From an uncultured Veillonella sp. (lineage in GTDB: Bacteria; Bacillota; Negativicutes; Veillonellales; Veillonellaceae), in contig UPXS01000023.1 of the NCBI GenBank assembly GCA_900538355.1, positions 1 to 27,212 on the forward strand: a stretch of DNA of 27,212 bases, read 5' to 3'. How positions within the stretch are numbered: the first letter of the stretch is position 1; every line of letters starts with the position of its first letter. The position numbers were made by a program, and so were the translations under genes. Positions 14,584-22,823 of the stretch are shown here, in pieces. The notes below the pieces were generated by a model. It was given only the letters and a program-made list of their open reading frames with translations, did no database searches and was not told the DNA's origin.

Positions 14584-15920
14584 GATTCTTCTCCTTGTTT
14601 AGGAAATTCTAATATAACACGTAGACCATGTGGTCTTACATTTTCAATCACAACTCGGCCTTCAAAGATTTCCATAATTCGACGAATAATCGACAATCCA
14701 AGACCACTACCTTCCTGCGGGTTCGTACGAGACGAATCTACGCGGTAGAACGGGCGCATTAGACGCTCTAGAGATTCTGGTGGTACCCCTGGGCCATCAT
14801 CACTGATAACACAGTATACATAATCATCATCACTAGTTACATCAATCACACAATGACCAATATCGGCCATTTTATACTTAGCACTGTTGTTCAACACATT
14901 TTGTAAAACACGTTGTAACAATTGTGGGTTTGCATTAATAAAAGCACTTTCAGCTGCTATACGGAATTTGATTTCAAGTCCTCTTGTTTGATAAGGAGCC
15001 AAATGATCTTCAACAAAATCACGTACATATTGACCGAGTTCAATTCGTTCAGATGGACGTGACTCTTTCTTATAATTCAATGTTGTAATAAGGAACAATT
15101 CCTCTAACATAGAATCTAAATCATTAGCCCGTTTCAAAATGATTCCCATATAGCGTTTTTGTTGCTCTTCTGTTGGTGCAATACCATCACGAACACCTTC
15201 TGCATAGGCTTTAATAGCTGTTAACGGCGTTCGGATATCATGGGATATCCCTGCTAACAACTCTTTTTGTTGTTCCTGTTCCATTTCAATCTGACGATTG
15301 GCCATTTCTAACGATTTTGTCATATTCTTAACATGAATCATGATGAAGCGTGTAACAAATCGGTTAATAGCAAAGAAGGTAACAATAAAGAGTAATATAG
15401 CCACTACAATAATATAGAAGGAAACTGATTCCATTAAGCTATCACTACCATGAGTAGCTCGCTTTATAGCAATATGATATACGTAAGCATGACGCCCATC
15501 GTATTTTCTCATTTCATATACGAAAGTATTATTGGACTGATATACGATACCTTGTAATTCAGGGTTTACATCAATAAGACCAACAATAGCAGAGGCACTA
15601 TAGATTTGAGGATTACCATAGCTGTACACCATATTACCTTGATCTAATACTTCTACATATACTTCCTTCGGATCGAGTAAGCTATAGCTAGGCTTTACTA
15701 AGCTATCTATTAAGTTGTTTTCTAAACCATAAAAGGTAATTGTTTCAGTGATTCGACTGACACTTTTAAACTGTTGTTCCTGCTCAATACGCAAATAGTA
15801 ACCGGCATTAGCCAATATGCGCAGACCTGTAAAGTATAGCAAAAATAAGATAATTGCTATCAAAATAGGCACTACAAAGAGCACAACATTGGATATCCAA
15901 ATCCGTATTTGTAAATTCAC
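14580..15920 (-). CDS. sensor histidine kinase
   Basis: 446 aa. Topology: TM1 at about 11-32, an extracytoplasmic sensor of about 130 residues (33-165), TM2 at 168-187, then a HAMP-like linker and helix. The catalytic core has the H-box GISHDIRTPLTAIKAY (His227), N-box QNVLNNSAKY, G1 ISDDGPGVP, and G2 GSGLGLSIIRRI. It starts with GTG; GAGG is seven bases upstream and no better ATG is near. First gene of the operon with the response regulator. The periplasmic part has no recognised domain, so the signal is unknown; an envelope stress signal would fit the nearby HtrA protease. Confidence 0.93.
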   Translation of the reverse strand: MNLQIRIWISNVVLFVVPILIAIILFLLYFTGLRILANAGYYLRIEQEQQFKSVSRITETITFYGLENNLIDSLVKPSYSLLDPKEVYVEVLDQGNMVYSYGNPQIYSASAIVGLIDVNPELQGIVYQSNNTFVYEMRKYDGRHAYVYHIAIKRATHGSDSLMESVSFYIIVVAILLFIVTFFAINRFVTRFIMIHVKNMTKSLEMANRQIEMEQEQQKELLAGISHDIRTPLTAIKAYAEGVRDGIAPTEEQQKRYMGIILKRANDLDSMLEELFLITTLNYKKESRPSERIELGQYVRDFVEDHLAPYQTRGLEIKFRIAAESAFINANPQLLQRVLQNVLNNSAKYKMADIGHCVIDVTSDDDYVYCVISDDGPGVPPESLERLMRPFYRVDSSRTNPQEGSGLGLSIIRRIMEIFEGRVVIENVRPHGLRVILEFPKQGEES

Positions 15921-16332
15921 AGGGTTACCTCAATATCATAAATATTAGATACTTCTTATAGTTTACGCTATTTTTAATACTTAAAGCAAGTGAAAAGCTC
16001 AAAAAAGTGATTTAACCTTCATATTTTCTTCATTGTTAGTTTATAATTGGCAGTTATTACATATGGTCAGTATGCCTTTTATTATCTACTATTCTTAAGT
16101 TTTTAATATAAGTTACACGTATCCGGGTAACTTATATCAATATATTATAAGTAATTTTTAGGACATCAAAGATAAGCATCTATATCGTCTTATTCAATAT
16201 TCTCTATATTTTTTATAAAATCTCTAAATATAAAAATGCTATATCTGTAAAAATAAATTCTGTTACCTTATATTATTAGTATCAGAATATTTCTCTACTC
16301 ATATATAATTCAATTGCCTTATTATACATAAA
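15921..16332. other. 410-base AT-rich gap upstream of the kinase
   Basis: No supported reading frame. It should contain the minus-strand promoter of the two-component operon. TATAAG near 15957-15962 could be a -10, but I see no convincing -35. It also holds the 11-bp inverted repeat at 16106-16137. Confidence 0.5.
16106..16137. repeat. 11-bp inverted repeat
   Basis: ATATAAGTTAC (16106-16116) pairs perfectly with GTAACTTATAT (16127-16137) around the GC-richer loop ACGTATCCGG. There is no T-tract, so it is not an ordinary terminator. Confidence 0.6.
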
Positions 16333-16361
16333 AAAAGAGGATTCCATAGGAATCCTCTTTT
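16333..16361. terminator. terminator of the carboxyltransferase gene
   Basis: 13-bp stem AAAAGAGGATTCC / GGAATCCTCTTTT with an ATA loop, and T7 on minus. It starts 11 bases after the stop. Confidence 0.93.
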
Positions 16362-16371
16362 AATATTTGGA

Positions 16372-17724
16372 TTAACGACGATTTGCATCGAAGAAGTTAA
16401 TAGCAACTTCTGGGAACATAGCGTAAGTCAATACGTCTTCGTTAGTGATACCATTGTAGCCTTTGGAAGCTAAATCTTGACGGTAACCTTCCAATTCAGG
16501 TTCGATAAGATCTGCTGGACGGCAAGTGATAGGTTCTTCATCACCGATGATAGTGTGACGGATTTCGTCAGAAATTTTACCAGGCAATGCACCGTATTTA
16601 CCACGTACAAGGTCTTTAACTTCGTTAGGAACCATTTTATAACGGTCGCCCATCATAACGTTCATCATAGCCATTGTACCAACGATTTGGGATGTTGGAG
16701 TTACCAATGGAGGGTAACCCAAGTCTTCACGTACGCGTGGCATTTCATCCATAACGTCGAAGAAGCGATCGCCCATACCCATTTCGTTCAATTGGTTTTG
16801 AGTATTGGACAACATACCGCCAGGAATTTGGTAACGACGAACTGCTGGGATTACATCACTAGCTGGTTTCAAGTTGAATTCTTCAGCGATTTGTTGTTTT
16901 ACTTTACGGAAGTGGTCAACTAATGGAATGTATTTATCAAGGTCAAGACCAAGATCCCATTCAGTGCCTTTGAACATTTCGATCATAGTTTCAGTAGCTG
17001 GTTGGCTAGTTGCATGAGCGAATGGAGAGATAGCAGTATCGATGATATCTACGCCAGCTTTAGCAGCTTCCCAGTATGTAGTGCTTGCAAGACCGCAAGT
17101 GAAATGGCTGTGCAAGTCGATTGGCAATTCGCCAAAACGTTTTTTGAATGTGGAAACCAAATCATATGCATCAGCAGGTCCTAACAAACCGGACATATCT
17201 TTGATACATAAGGAATCTGTACCCATTTCTACCAATGTTTCAGCTACTTTTAAGAAGCTTTCAGTTGTATGAACTGGGGAGATTGTGTATACCATAGCGG
17301 ATTGAACGTGTGCGCCTGCTTTTTTGGAGTACTTAATAGCAGCTTCCATGTTACGAGGGTCATTCAATGCGTCGAAGATACGGATACGATCAATACCATT
17401 TTTTACAGCTGCATTACAGAATGCTTCTACTACATCATCAGAGTAGTGTTTGTAGCCCAACAAGTTTTGGCCACGAAGTAACATTTGTAGTGGAGTGTTT
17501 TTCAAATTGGATTTCAATTTACGAAGGCGTTCCCATGGATCTTCATTCAAGAAACGAAGACAGCTGTCATAAGTAGCGCCGCCCCAACATTCAAGAGCTT
17601 CATAACCAATTTCATCTAAAAGGCCAAGCACTGGTTCCATTTGTTCGTAACGCATGCGTGTTGCCAAAATAGATTGATGACCGTCGCGAAGAACGGTTTC
17701 GCAGATTCTTAATTTTTTAGCCAT
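16372..17724 (-). CDS. carboxyltransferase subunit (oxaloacetate decarboxylase alpha / pyruvate carboxylase B / 5S-like)
   Basis: 450 aa. The carboxyltransferase domain exchanges CO2 between oxaloacetate (or pyruvate) and carboxybiotin. Seen: CETVLRDGHQS at the N-terminus, ALECWGGATYD, RIRIFDALND, the catalytic lysine in SLCIKDMSG, the metal-binding HSHFTCG, and a conserved C-terminal part ending LTYAMFPEVAINFF. The protein stops there. The C-terminal biotinyl domain found in many OadA proteins (with an MKM biotin site) is absent, so a separate biotin carrier is required. Alone in its transcription unit with its own promoter and terminator. Which partner it uses (Na+-pumping decarboxylase, transcarboxylase or pyruvate carboxylase) cannot be decided here. 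TGGAGG precedes the ATG. Confidence 0.88.
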   Translation of the reverse strand: MAKKLRICETVLRDGHQSILATRMRYEQMEPVLGLLDEIGYEALECWGGATYDSCLRFLNEDPWERLRKLKSNLKNTPLQMLLRGQNLLGYKHYSDDVVEAFCNAAVKNGIDRIRIFDALNDPRNMEAAIKYSKKAGAHVQSAMVYTISPVHTTESFLKVAETLVEMGTDSLCIKDMSGLLGPADAYDLVSTFKKRFGELPIDLHSHFTCGLASTTYWEAAKAGVDIIDTAISPFAHATSQPATETMIEMFKGTEWDLGLDLDKYIPLVDHFRKVKQQIAEEFNLKPASDVIPAVRRYQIPGGMLSNTQNQLNEMGMGDRFFDVMDEMPRVREDLGYPPLVTPTSQIVGTMAMMNVMMGDRYKMVPNEVKDLVRGKYGALPGKISDEIRHTIIGDEEPITCRPADLIEPELEGYRQDLASKGYNGITNEDVLTYAMFPEVAINFFDANRR

Positions 17725-17864
17725 GTTAATCCTCCAAATCGAAATAGTTTATGCATGTAATTTTATACATCCACTACATAACTATCTCATACCTATTTTT
17801 TTACGATTTTTATAGCACTTGCTCTCACAAGCAAATACTCAAGCAATCGTTAAGACATACTTAT

Positions 17865-17893
17865 ATTAGACTACTTATAGAATTCTTTGTCAA
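17865..17893 (-). promoter_or_regulatory. promoter of the carboxyltransferase gene
   Basis: On minus: consensus TTGACA (17888-17893), a 17-base spacer and TCTAAT (17865-17870). It implies a leader of about 130 bases containing a small TTGCT/AGCAA hairpin. Confidence 0.65.
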
Positions 17894-18200
17894 CAACCGC
17901 ATTATGCTATTTACTCATAATTTCATGTATTCAATTATGATTTTTTCGTGATAGAAATCACAATAAAGTGCTAAAAAGCTAGGATTTAACATGTATTTTT
18001 AATCAATTTTATTTCTTTGTAATTTCTCTTTTTAATGAGAAACCAAAATTTATATCGCAATAATTTTTAGTTATTATTGGCCAGCTTTCAAAGTATATCG
18101 GTATTTATAAATCTAGTACTTCGATAATCATCGGTACATTTATGAGCTCATCACTTTTATTGATAATATACCTTCATTATTGTAATTTATAAATATACAA
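17894..18200. other. AT-rich gap, no gene seen
   Basis: Between the carboxyltransferase promoter and the terminator of the envelope operon. No reading frame with a ribosome site and no strong dyad. Plus-strand frames here are short and AT-driven. Confidence 0.5.
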
Positions 18201-18229
18201 AAGAACCTACCTTTTATAGGTAGGTTCTT
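18201..18229. terminator. terminator of the heptosyltransferase unit
   Basis: 12-bp stem AAGAACCTACCT / AGGTAGGTTCTT with a 5-base loop. On minus the arm runs into TTTTG. It lies 22 bases after the stop of the 108-aa gene. Confidence 0.88.
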
Positions 18230-18251
18230 ATAGTAAGCAATTATTATTATA

Positions 18252-18578
18252 TTATTTTTCAGGTTTTACCTTTTTTGGTGCCGTTTCAAGAACAATATTT
18301 TTACCATCCCGTTTAACTTGGATAGAGAATGCACCCTCACCTTCTTTGAAGTATTCCATCTTAATATCGAGCAACATTTTACCAATTAAAGTCTCTACCT
18401 TCTCTGTAAGGAATTCACGATAGAATGCATCTTCCTTTTGTTTTGGACTTTGATATACGACAGGTTTCTTAGCAGAACGTTCTCGATCAAGCATTGTTTC
18501 TTCAAAATTTTCAGTATCTTTAAAGTTTTTCATCATATCCGCATCGGATAAGCCTTTTTGAATTTTAAACTTTGCCAT
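18252..18578 (-). CDS. conserved-looking small protein of unknown function
   Basis: 108 aa, highly charged, with no signal peptide or membrane segment, so cytoplasmic. The first half is helical and polar (SDADMMKNFKDTENFEETMLDRERSA), then KEDAFYREFLTEKVETLIGKMLLDIKMEYF looks like an amphipathic helix. The end is a possible beta hairpin (FSIQVKRDGKNIVLETA) with a Lys/Pro tail. AGGAG precedes the ATG, and it overlaps the heptosyltransferase gene by 14 bases, which argues for a real coupled gene. I recognise no family. A partner of the glycosyltransferase is a position-based guess. Confidence 0.72.
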   Translation of the reverse strand: MAKFKIQKGLSDADMMKNFKDTENFEETMLDRERSAKKPVVYQSPKQKEDAFYREFLTEKVETLIGKMLLDIKMEYFKEGEGAFSIQVKRDGKNIVLETAPKKVKPEK

Positions 18579-19737
18579 GTTTATCTCCTATTAATTCGAA
18601 AATTGCCTTTTTCACGCGTACCGATTCAATACCAGACATACAATATTGATCAGGCTTAGGACAACGTCGTTTACGACATCCTAAGCAATCTAACTCATCA
18701 TTAACAAGAACCTTAAAGTTCCCCGTCAACGGTCCCCACAGCTTAGGATCTGTAGGTCCAAAAAGCGCGACAACAGGTTTATTTAAAGCTAGTGCAATAT
18801 GCAATGCACCCGTATCAGCAGTCACTACTACATCGCAACTTTCAATTAAAGCCCCTACCTCTTGAAGTGTGGTTTTCCCCAACATATTCAGCATAATTTT
18901 ATCAAGGCCATCAGCCGTTATGGAGTCCATCAACGGTTTGTATTGAGTTGCCTCTTTTGGACCGCCTAAGCACACAAAATTGGCTCTATACTGGAGAGAT
19001 TTAATGAGAGAATACCATTTCTCTTGAGGCCACTCTTTCGTCGCCCAAGATGTGCCTAGGACAAGACCTATACGCAGTGGCTTGTCCACCTCTCCGCGAT
19101 TTAAGGAGGTGTCATAATTGATTGATTCCCACTGATTTTCTGCCCAAGCATGCAAATCGGAGGGTACAAAAAAATCCATGTGGTATAACCGTTTACCATT
19201 AGAACCGTTGACTATACAAGGTTTTTCATCATCGGCGATAACAGTAGTAGATGTAGTTAATCCACTATGCTCTACAACGGCTGTATTCAGTAATTTAGCA
19301 ACCTCTATATAGCGCTTAATGACATGATCTGTACTCGGCTTTGCCTTGTAGTTAGTAAACATCCAATTTAGCTCTTTTGTACCACCAAGCCCAAGGCGAA
19401 TAGGTGCACCTGATGCCAATAAAACGAGCCCTGTTATGAGTCGCCCTTGTACATCGACAGCCACATCAAATTTGTATGGTTTTAACTTATCTCTAAGTTC
19501 CCACCACATGCGCCACATCGTTGGAATATGTAGTTTTTTAGAATGTGCTTCGTATTCATCCCGCTCCCAAGGAATGATTTCATCTACATAGGGATTTCCC
19601 TGTAAAAGTTCTACCATACTAGGTGTTACAATCCAATGTAGCTTTGCCTCTGGATAATGCTCTTTAATCCAGCGCGCAGCAGGTGTGGCATGTAGTATAT
19701 CCCCTATGTAGCTGAGTCGTACAAATAATATATTCAT
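18565..19737 (-). CDS. glycosyltransferase family 9 (LPS heptosyltransferase)
   Basis: 390 aa from the ATG at 19737, which has AAGGA five bases upstream and gives the standard N-terminus ILFVRLSYIGDILHATPAARWI. An in-frame start 18 codons earlier lacks support. GT9 enzymes transfer ADP-heptose to lipid A-KDO or the growing inner core. Seen: FDVAVDVQGRLITGLV, GTSWATKEWPQEKW, and the nucleotide-sugar motif TADTGALHIALALNKPVVALFGPTDP with WGP after it. The C-terminus has a cysteine cluster (DCLGCRKRRCPKPDQYC) common in this family. Presence of this gene supports an outer membrane with LPS. Whether it is heptosyltransferase I, II or III cannot be told. Confidence 0.9.
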   Translation of the reverse strand: MNILFVRLSYIGDILHATPAARWIKEHYPEAKLHWIVTPSMVELLQGNPYVDEIIPWERDEYEAHSKKLHIPTMWRMWWELRDKLKPYKFDVAVDVQGRLITGLVLLASGAPIRLGLGGTKELNWMFTNYKAKPSTDHVIKRYIEVAKLLNTAVVEHSGLTTSTTVIADDEKPCIVNGSNGKRLYHMDFFVPSDLHAWAENQWESINYDTSLNRGEVDKPLRIGLVLGTSWATKEWPQEKWYSLIKSLQYRANFVCLGGPKEATQYKPLMDSITADGLDKIMLNMLGKTTLQEVGALIESCDVVVTADTGALHIALALNKPVVALFGPTDPKLWGPLTGNFKVLVNDELDCLGCRKRRCPKPDQYCMSGIESVRVKKAIFELIGDKHGKV

Positions 19738-19773
19738 ATATATCCTTACAGTACAAACGAGTATAGGAATAAA

Positions 19774-19800
19774 GCCTTTATAATGAATCATTATAAAGGC
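19774..19800. terminator. hairpin terminator between envelope genes
   Basis: 13-bp arms GCCTTTATAATGA / TCATTATAAAGGC with a single central base, followed on minus by TTTATT. It lies right after the 313-aa gene and before the heptosyltransferase start, so it may split the cluster into two transcripts or give partial read-through. Confidence 0.75.
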
Positions 19801-19806
19801 CTTTTC

Positions 19807-20748
19807 TTAAGATTTCTTTTTACTATCACTAGATGATTTAGATGAAGTATCATCCTCTGTCACCTTTGTAGTTTCGTCGCTACCATTCTTGATAATGTCT
19901 TTTACATCGGACAATGTCAATTCATTGAATGTAGTAGGATGATTATATTTATAAACTGGTTTGAAGCCTACACCCAATTTACCTGTATAAACAGTTAGGG
20001 CATTATTATCTTCATCCACGCGAGCAATATAGATAGTTTTATCCATATCAACGCCAATTAGACGGAAACGTCCTGGTGGATTAATTACACGCCAACCACC
20101 TTCAATGCCGTTAAACATGAAGATATCACCAGTTTTAACGTTGTCATAGAAGAATCTATCTTCATCATAGAATACGCCAATATGGCCAATATCCGTAGCC
20201 TGCATATACACACGACGCGTATCATAGTTCGCATCAGTACGATAAATACGATATGCGTTTTCTTGAACCTTTACCTTCATATAAACAACATTCGTCGCTT
20301 CAGAATACGCAGCATCTACGATCTTACTGTTACGAGGCAAATCTTCAAGTTTTGTATCTACTTCATGTTCTGGATCATCCGCATTGAGACGAGCCATAAC
20401 AACCTCTCTAGAATCATATAGCCCCATGATGGCATAGTTACGGTCAGGCATCCAGCTAAAGTAACTAATAGAGCGGCCCTTCAAATCAATCGTTGTAGGC
20501 TTACTTTCATTAGCCTTATAAATCTTCAAAGAGCTTTCAGTAACAACCGCCATAAACTGACGGTCATAAGATACATACTTAGTACCTTCCTTAATATCAG
20601 GGAAGTTTTTAGTATCATCCTTAGAAGCGCCGGCTACATTAAAATCTGTAGTCGGAGCAAACATATATTGATCAAGGTATAGGTACACCCCACCTTGCAG
20701 AAGAATACCTACCGCAAAGGCGCTCAGTACACGCGTAAAAGGTTTCAT
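19807..20748 (-). CDS. membrane-anchored propeller-like protein of unknown function
   Basis: 313 aa. One N-terminal hydrophobic segment (VLSAFAVGILLQGGVYLYL) acts as an uncleaved anchor or signal. The rest alternates short beta-rich units (QFMAVVTESSLKIYKAN, SYFSWMPDRNYAIMGLYDS, NVVYMKVKVQENAYRIYRTD, TIYIARVDEDNNALTVYTG) that resemble propeller blades, followed by a disordered Ser/Thr/Lys tail. No catalytic motif is recognised. It follows the phosphodiester-glycosidase gene after 8 bases and has AGGAGG before its ATG. An extracytoplasmic scaffold or sensor acting with the glycan enzymes is a plausible inference only. Confidence 0.75.
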   Translation of the reverse strand: MKPFTRVLSAFAVGILLQGGVYLYLDQYMFAPTTDFNVAGASKDDTKNFPDIKEGTKYVSYDRQFMAVVTESSLKIYKANESKPTTIDLKGRSISYFSWMPDRNYAIMGLYDSREVVMARLNADDPEHEVDTKLEDLPRNSKIVDAAYSEATNVVYMKVKVQENAYRIYRTDANYDTRRVYMQATDIGHIGVFYDEDRFFYDNVKTGDIFMFNGIEGGWRVINPPGRFRLIGVDMDKTIYIARVDEDNNALTVYTGKLGVGFKPVYKYNHPTTFNELTLSDVKDIIKNGSDETTKVTEDDTSSKSSSDSKKKS

Positions 20749-20756
20749 GTGTCCTC

Positions 20757-21695
20757 CTATTTCACGATAAACGCCGTTGGGATCATGCGTTCCCCTAACA
20801 AATCAGCTGGTTTGTTTACTACTTTACCATTGAGGTATAGTGTAGAACTAGAACCACCATCTAAATTCGCTGCAATGTAGCAACCTTTTTCATAGAGAAT
20901 ATCTTGTACGTCACGTAATGTAGCACCAAGAGAATAACCTGGTTGACGACCATCGATTACGAGGAATAGTACTGTACCATCTTTCTTTTGACCGATAGCA
21001 GTACGTGGACCTACGCCCCAGCCACCATCGCCTTCGGTAATCATCTTCTTACCATCTACGATAAGAGGTGGCCCAAAAGTAATACCTTCCATAGCTTTCA
21101 TATCACTAAGTTGTGTTTTATCGTAGTTACCTGCAATAAGGTTGCCAGATTTAGAGAAACCTACGAAGTCTACCGCTTCTTCAGGTCCTACATCTTTACC
21201 GATAACATATTCACCATCATGCAAAATAAAACCATAAGGCAAACGGCCTGTACCAGTACCATTTGGATCATGGAAACCACCGCCATTGATAGCAGCTACC
21301 GCATTATTCATCTTCGCAATATTACTTGTAGTATCGCCTTTTTCTTGAATATTAGCAGCTGTACCGACTTCAATACGACGAGGATCTGGAATTTCAAGAA
21401 TATAGCCTACATAACGAGCAGACTGAATTTTTTCAAGGTTTAAACTCTTATCTTCACGAGCATTAAACTTGAACAAATCTTGGCTTTTAACAACGCCAAC
21501 TGTACCCAAAATAGATTGCAACTCATCTTCACTGAATAGCCATGTAATGTAATGAGGATGGCGAGATTGCAATATGGCACCAATAACGGCGCGCTTTACA
21601 TTATTAAATGGTCCAAAGAGCACCACGAATGGTGAGGTTACAACGGTAAATAAGAACACCATGATGATGAACTTTACCCAATTCTTTTTGAACAA
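20757..21695 (-). CDS. phosphodiester glycosidase (NAGPA/DUF2233-like) membrane protein
   Basis: 312 aa. N-terminal anchor (FIIMVFLFTVVTSPFVVLFG), then the NAGPA/DUF2233 domain: VAAINGGGFHDPNG, PYGFILHDGEY, GPRTAIGQKKDGTVLFLVIDGRQ and the C-terminal AANLDGGSSSTLYLNG. Relatives cleave GlcNAc-1-phosphodiester bonds, and bacterial members are linked to extracellular polysaccharide or teichoic-acid-like polymer turnover. The start codon is TTG, with AAGGAG seven bases upstream inside the stop region of the deacetylase gene. Middle gene of a three-gene unit. The domain call is strong; the natural substrate is unknown. Confidence 0.85.
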   Translation of the reverse strand: MFKKNWVKFIIMVFLFTVVTSPFVVLFGPFNNVKRAVIGAILQSRHPHYITWLFSEDELQSILGTVGVVKSQDLFKFNAREDKSLNLEKIQSARYVGYILEIPDPRRIEVGTAANIQEKGDTTSNIAKMNNAVAAINGGGFHDPNGTGTGRLPYGFILHDGEYVIGKDVGPEEAVDFVGFSKSGNLIAGNYDKTQLSDMKAMEGITFGPPLIVDGKKMITEGDGGWGVGPRTAIGQKKDGTVLFLVIDGRQPGYSLGATLRDVQDILYEKGCYIAANLDGGSSSTLYLNGKVVNKPADLLGERMIPTAFIVK

Positions 21696-21706
21696 TGTAT
21701 TTCTCC

Positions 21707-22510
21707 TTATAAATCAGTGAAATGTTCGGTGCTAATGCGTTCTTCAAAATGTTTGATATCAACAGCATTACCAACCCAAACACGCAAAATGTTATATGGA
21801 TTATCACCGGTATGGGCCCAACCAGATTTCATGGCCATGCTCATTTTGATACCTGCTTTCTTGGTAGCAGCATCGGTGAATTCATTTTTATCTCCATAAG
21901 GATAGCAGAACCAAGGATTATCCTTGATGCCCACTTCTTTTGCAAGGGCTTCTTGAGCCTTTGTAATATTTTCTATTTGTTTAGCTTCAGACAATTGGCC
22001 CATTTCGATATGTTGGAATCCATGATTGGAAATGGTGATACCATTTTTATGCATTTCACGAATTTGATCCCAAGTTAACCGTGTACCTACATCGCCAGGA
22101 TTGATAAACACAGTGGCTGCGAAACCATATTCTTTCATAATTGGATATACGATAGAATATGTATCTGCATAACCGTCATCAAAGGTTAATACAACAGGTT
22201 TTTCAGGCACTGCTGCACCATTTACGACATAATCATATAGTTGGTCCATCGTTAATGGATTATAACCATTATCTTTGAGGAACTTCATTTGTTCTCTGAA
22301 TAGATCCTCACGAATAACTGCATCGTTATCCTTATCATCGCCAATTTTATGATACATAAGAACAGGGATGCCCGTTGGATGTACCATTTTGACTTCTTTT
22401 ACAGGCGCCGTTGGACTAGGTGGTTCCGTTTTTTGTGAAAGCAATCCACATCCGGCCAAAACCATTGCCAATGCGACAACTAATAGTGTTACCAATGGAA
22501 TCCGTTTCAT
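21707..22510 (-). CDS. polysaccharide deacetylase lipoprotein
   Basis: 267 aa from the ATG at 22510, which has AGGAGG upstream and begins MKRIPLVTLLVVALAMVLAGC: a lipoprotein signal with Cys at about 21. The NodB/CE4 domain shows motif 1 LTFDDGYADTY, motif 2 SNHGFQH (metal histidines), motif 3 FCYPYGDKN and later motifs. CE4 enzymes remove N- or O-acetyl groups from peptidoglycan or other GlcNAc polymers. A Pro-rich linker follows the lipid anchor. It is the first gene of the envelope cluster. Confidence 0.9.
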   Translation of the reverse strand: MKRIPLVTLLVVALAMVLAGCGLLSQKTEPPSPTAPVKEVKMVHPTGIPVLMYHKIGDDKDNDAVIREDLFREQMKFLKDNGYNPLTMDQLYDYVVNGAAVPEKPVVLTFDDGYADTYSIVYPIMKEYGFAATVFINPGDVGTRLTWDQIREMHKNGITISNHGFQHIEMGQLSEAKQIENITKAQEALAKEVGIKDNPWFCYPYGDKNEFTDAATKKAGIKMSMAMKSGWAHTGDNPYNILRVWVGNAVDIKHFEERISTEHFTDL

Positions 22511-22578
22511 AGGTCCTCCTCTATTAGAACACAATTATATACAGAATATTATAACATTTCTATGAAGATTAGTAAAAA

Positions 22579-22677
22579 TTAACGCACTAGTACCTCATCA
22601 AGCGATTTTCTAGGTCTAGGATACATAGGCTCATCTGAAATACCTATGGCAATGATTGCCTGTACATCTAGTGTTAT
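22579..22677 (-). pseudogene. remnant of a nitroreductase C-terminus
   Basis: Reading minus, 32 codons between stops encode a piece ending AIIAIGISDEPMYPRPR, then KSLDEVLVR and a stop. The I-A-I-G-x-x-D-E-P-x-x-P-R-P-R-K-x-L-x-E-x-V pattern is typical of the C-termini of nitroreductase-family flavoproteins. No start codon or upstream coding part exists; only about 150 bases separate it from the next gene, so it is a degraded leftover. Confidence 0.5.
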
Positions 22678-22823
22678 CTAAATCTATTCTATCTATTCCT
22701 ACAAAAGAATAGTATTTAAACTATTACCATTGCCATATTGTAATACGCTCAATAATGCTTTAATATTCTAATTATATAATATTTAACGTAAACTATACTA
22801 TTTTAATACACAGAGGATTCACC

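Noticed and set aside
16477..16923. 148-codon plus-strand frame opposite the carboxyltransferase gene
   Set aside because: Fully antisense to a highly conserved enzyme; Phe/His/Thr-rich composition is an artefact of the opposite codons.
17751..17951. 66-codon plus-strand frame upstream of the carboxyltransferase gene
   Set aside because: It covers the promoter and leader on the other strand, is AT-driven and lacks a ribosome site.
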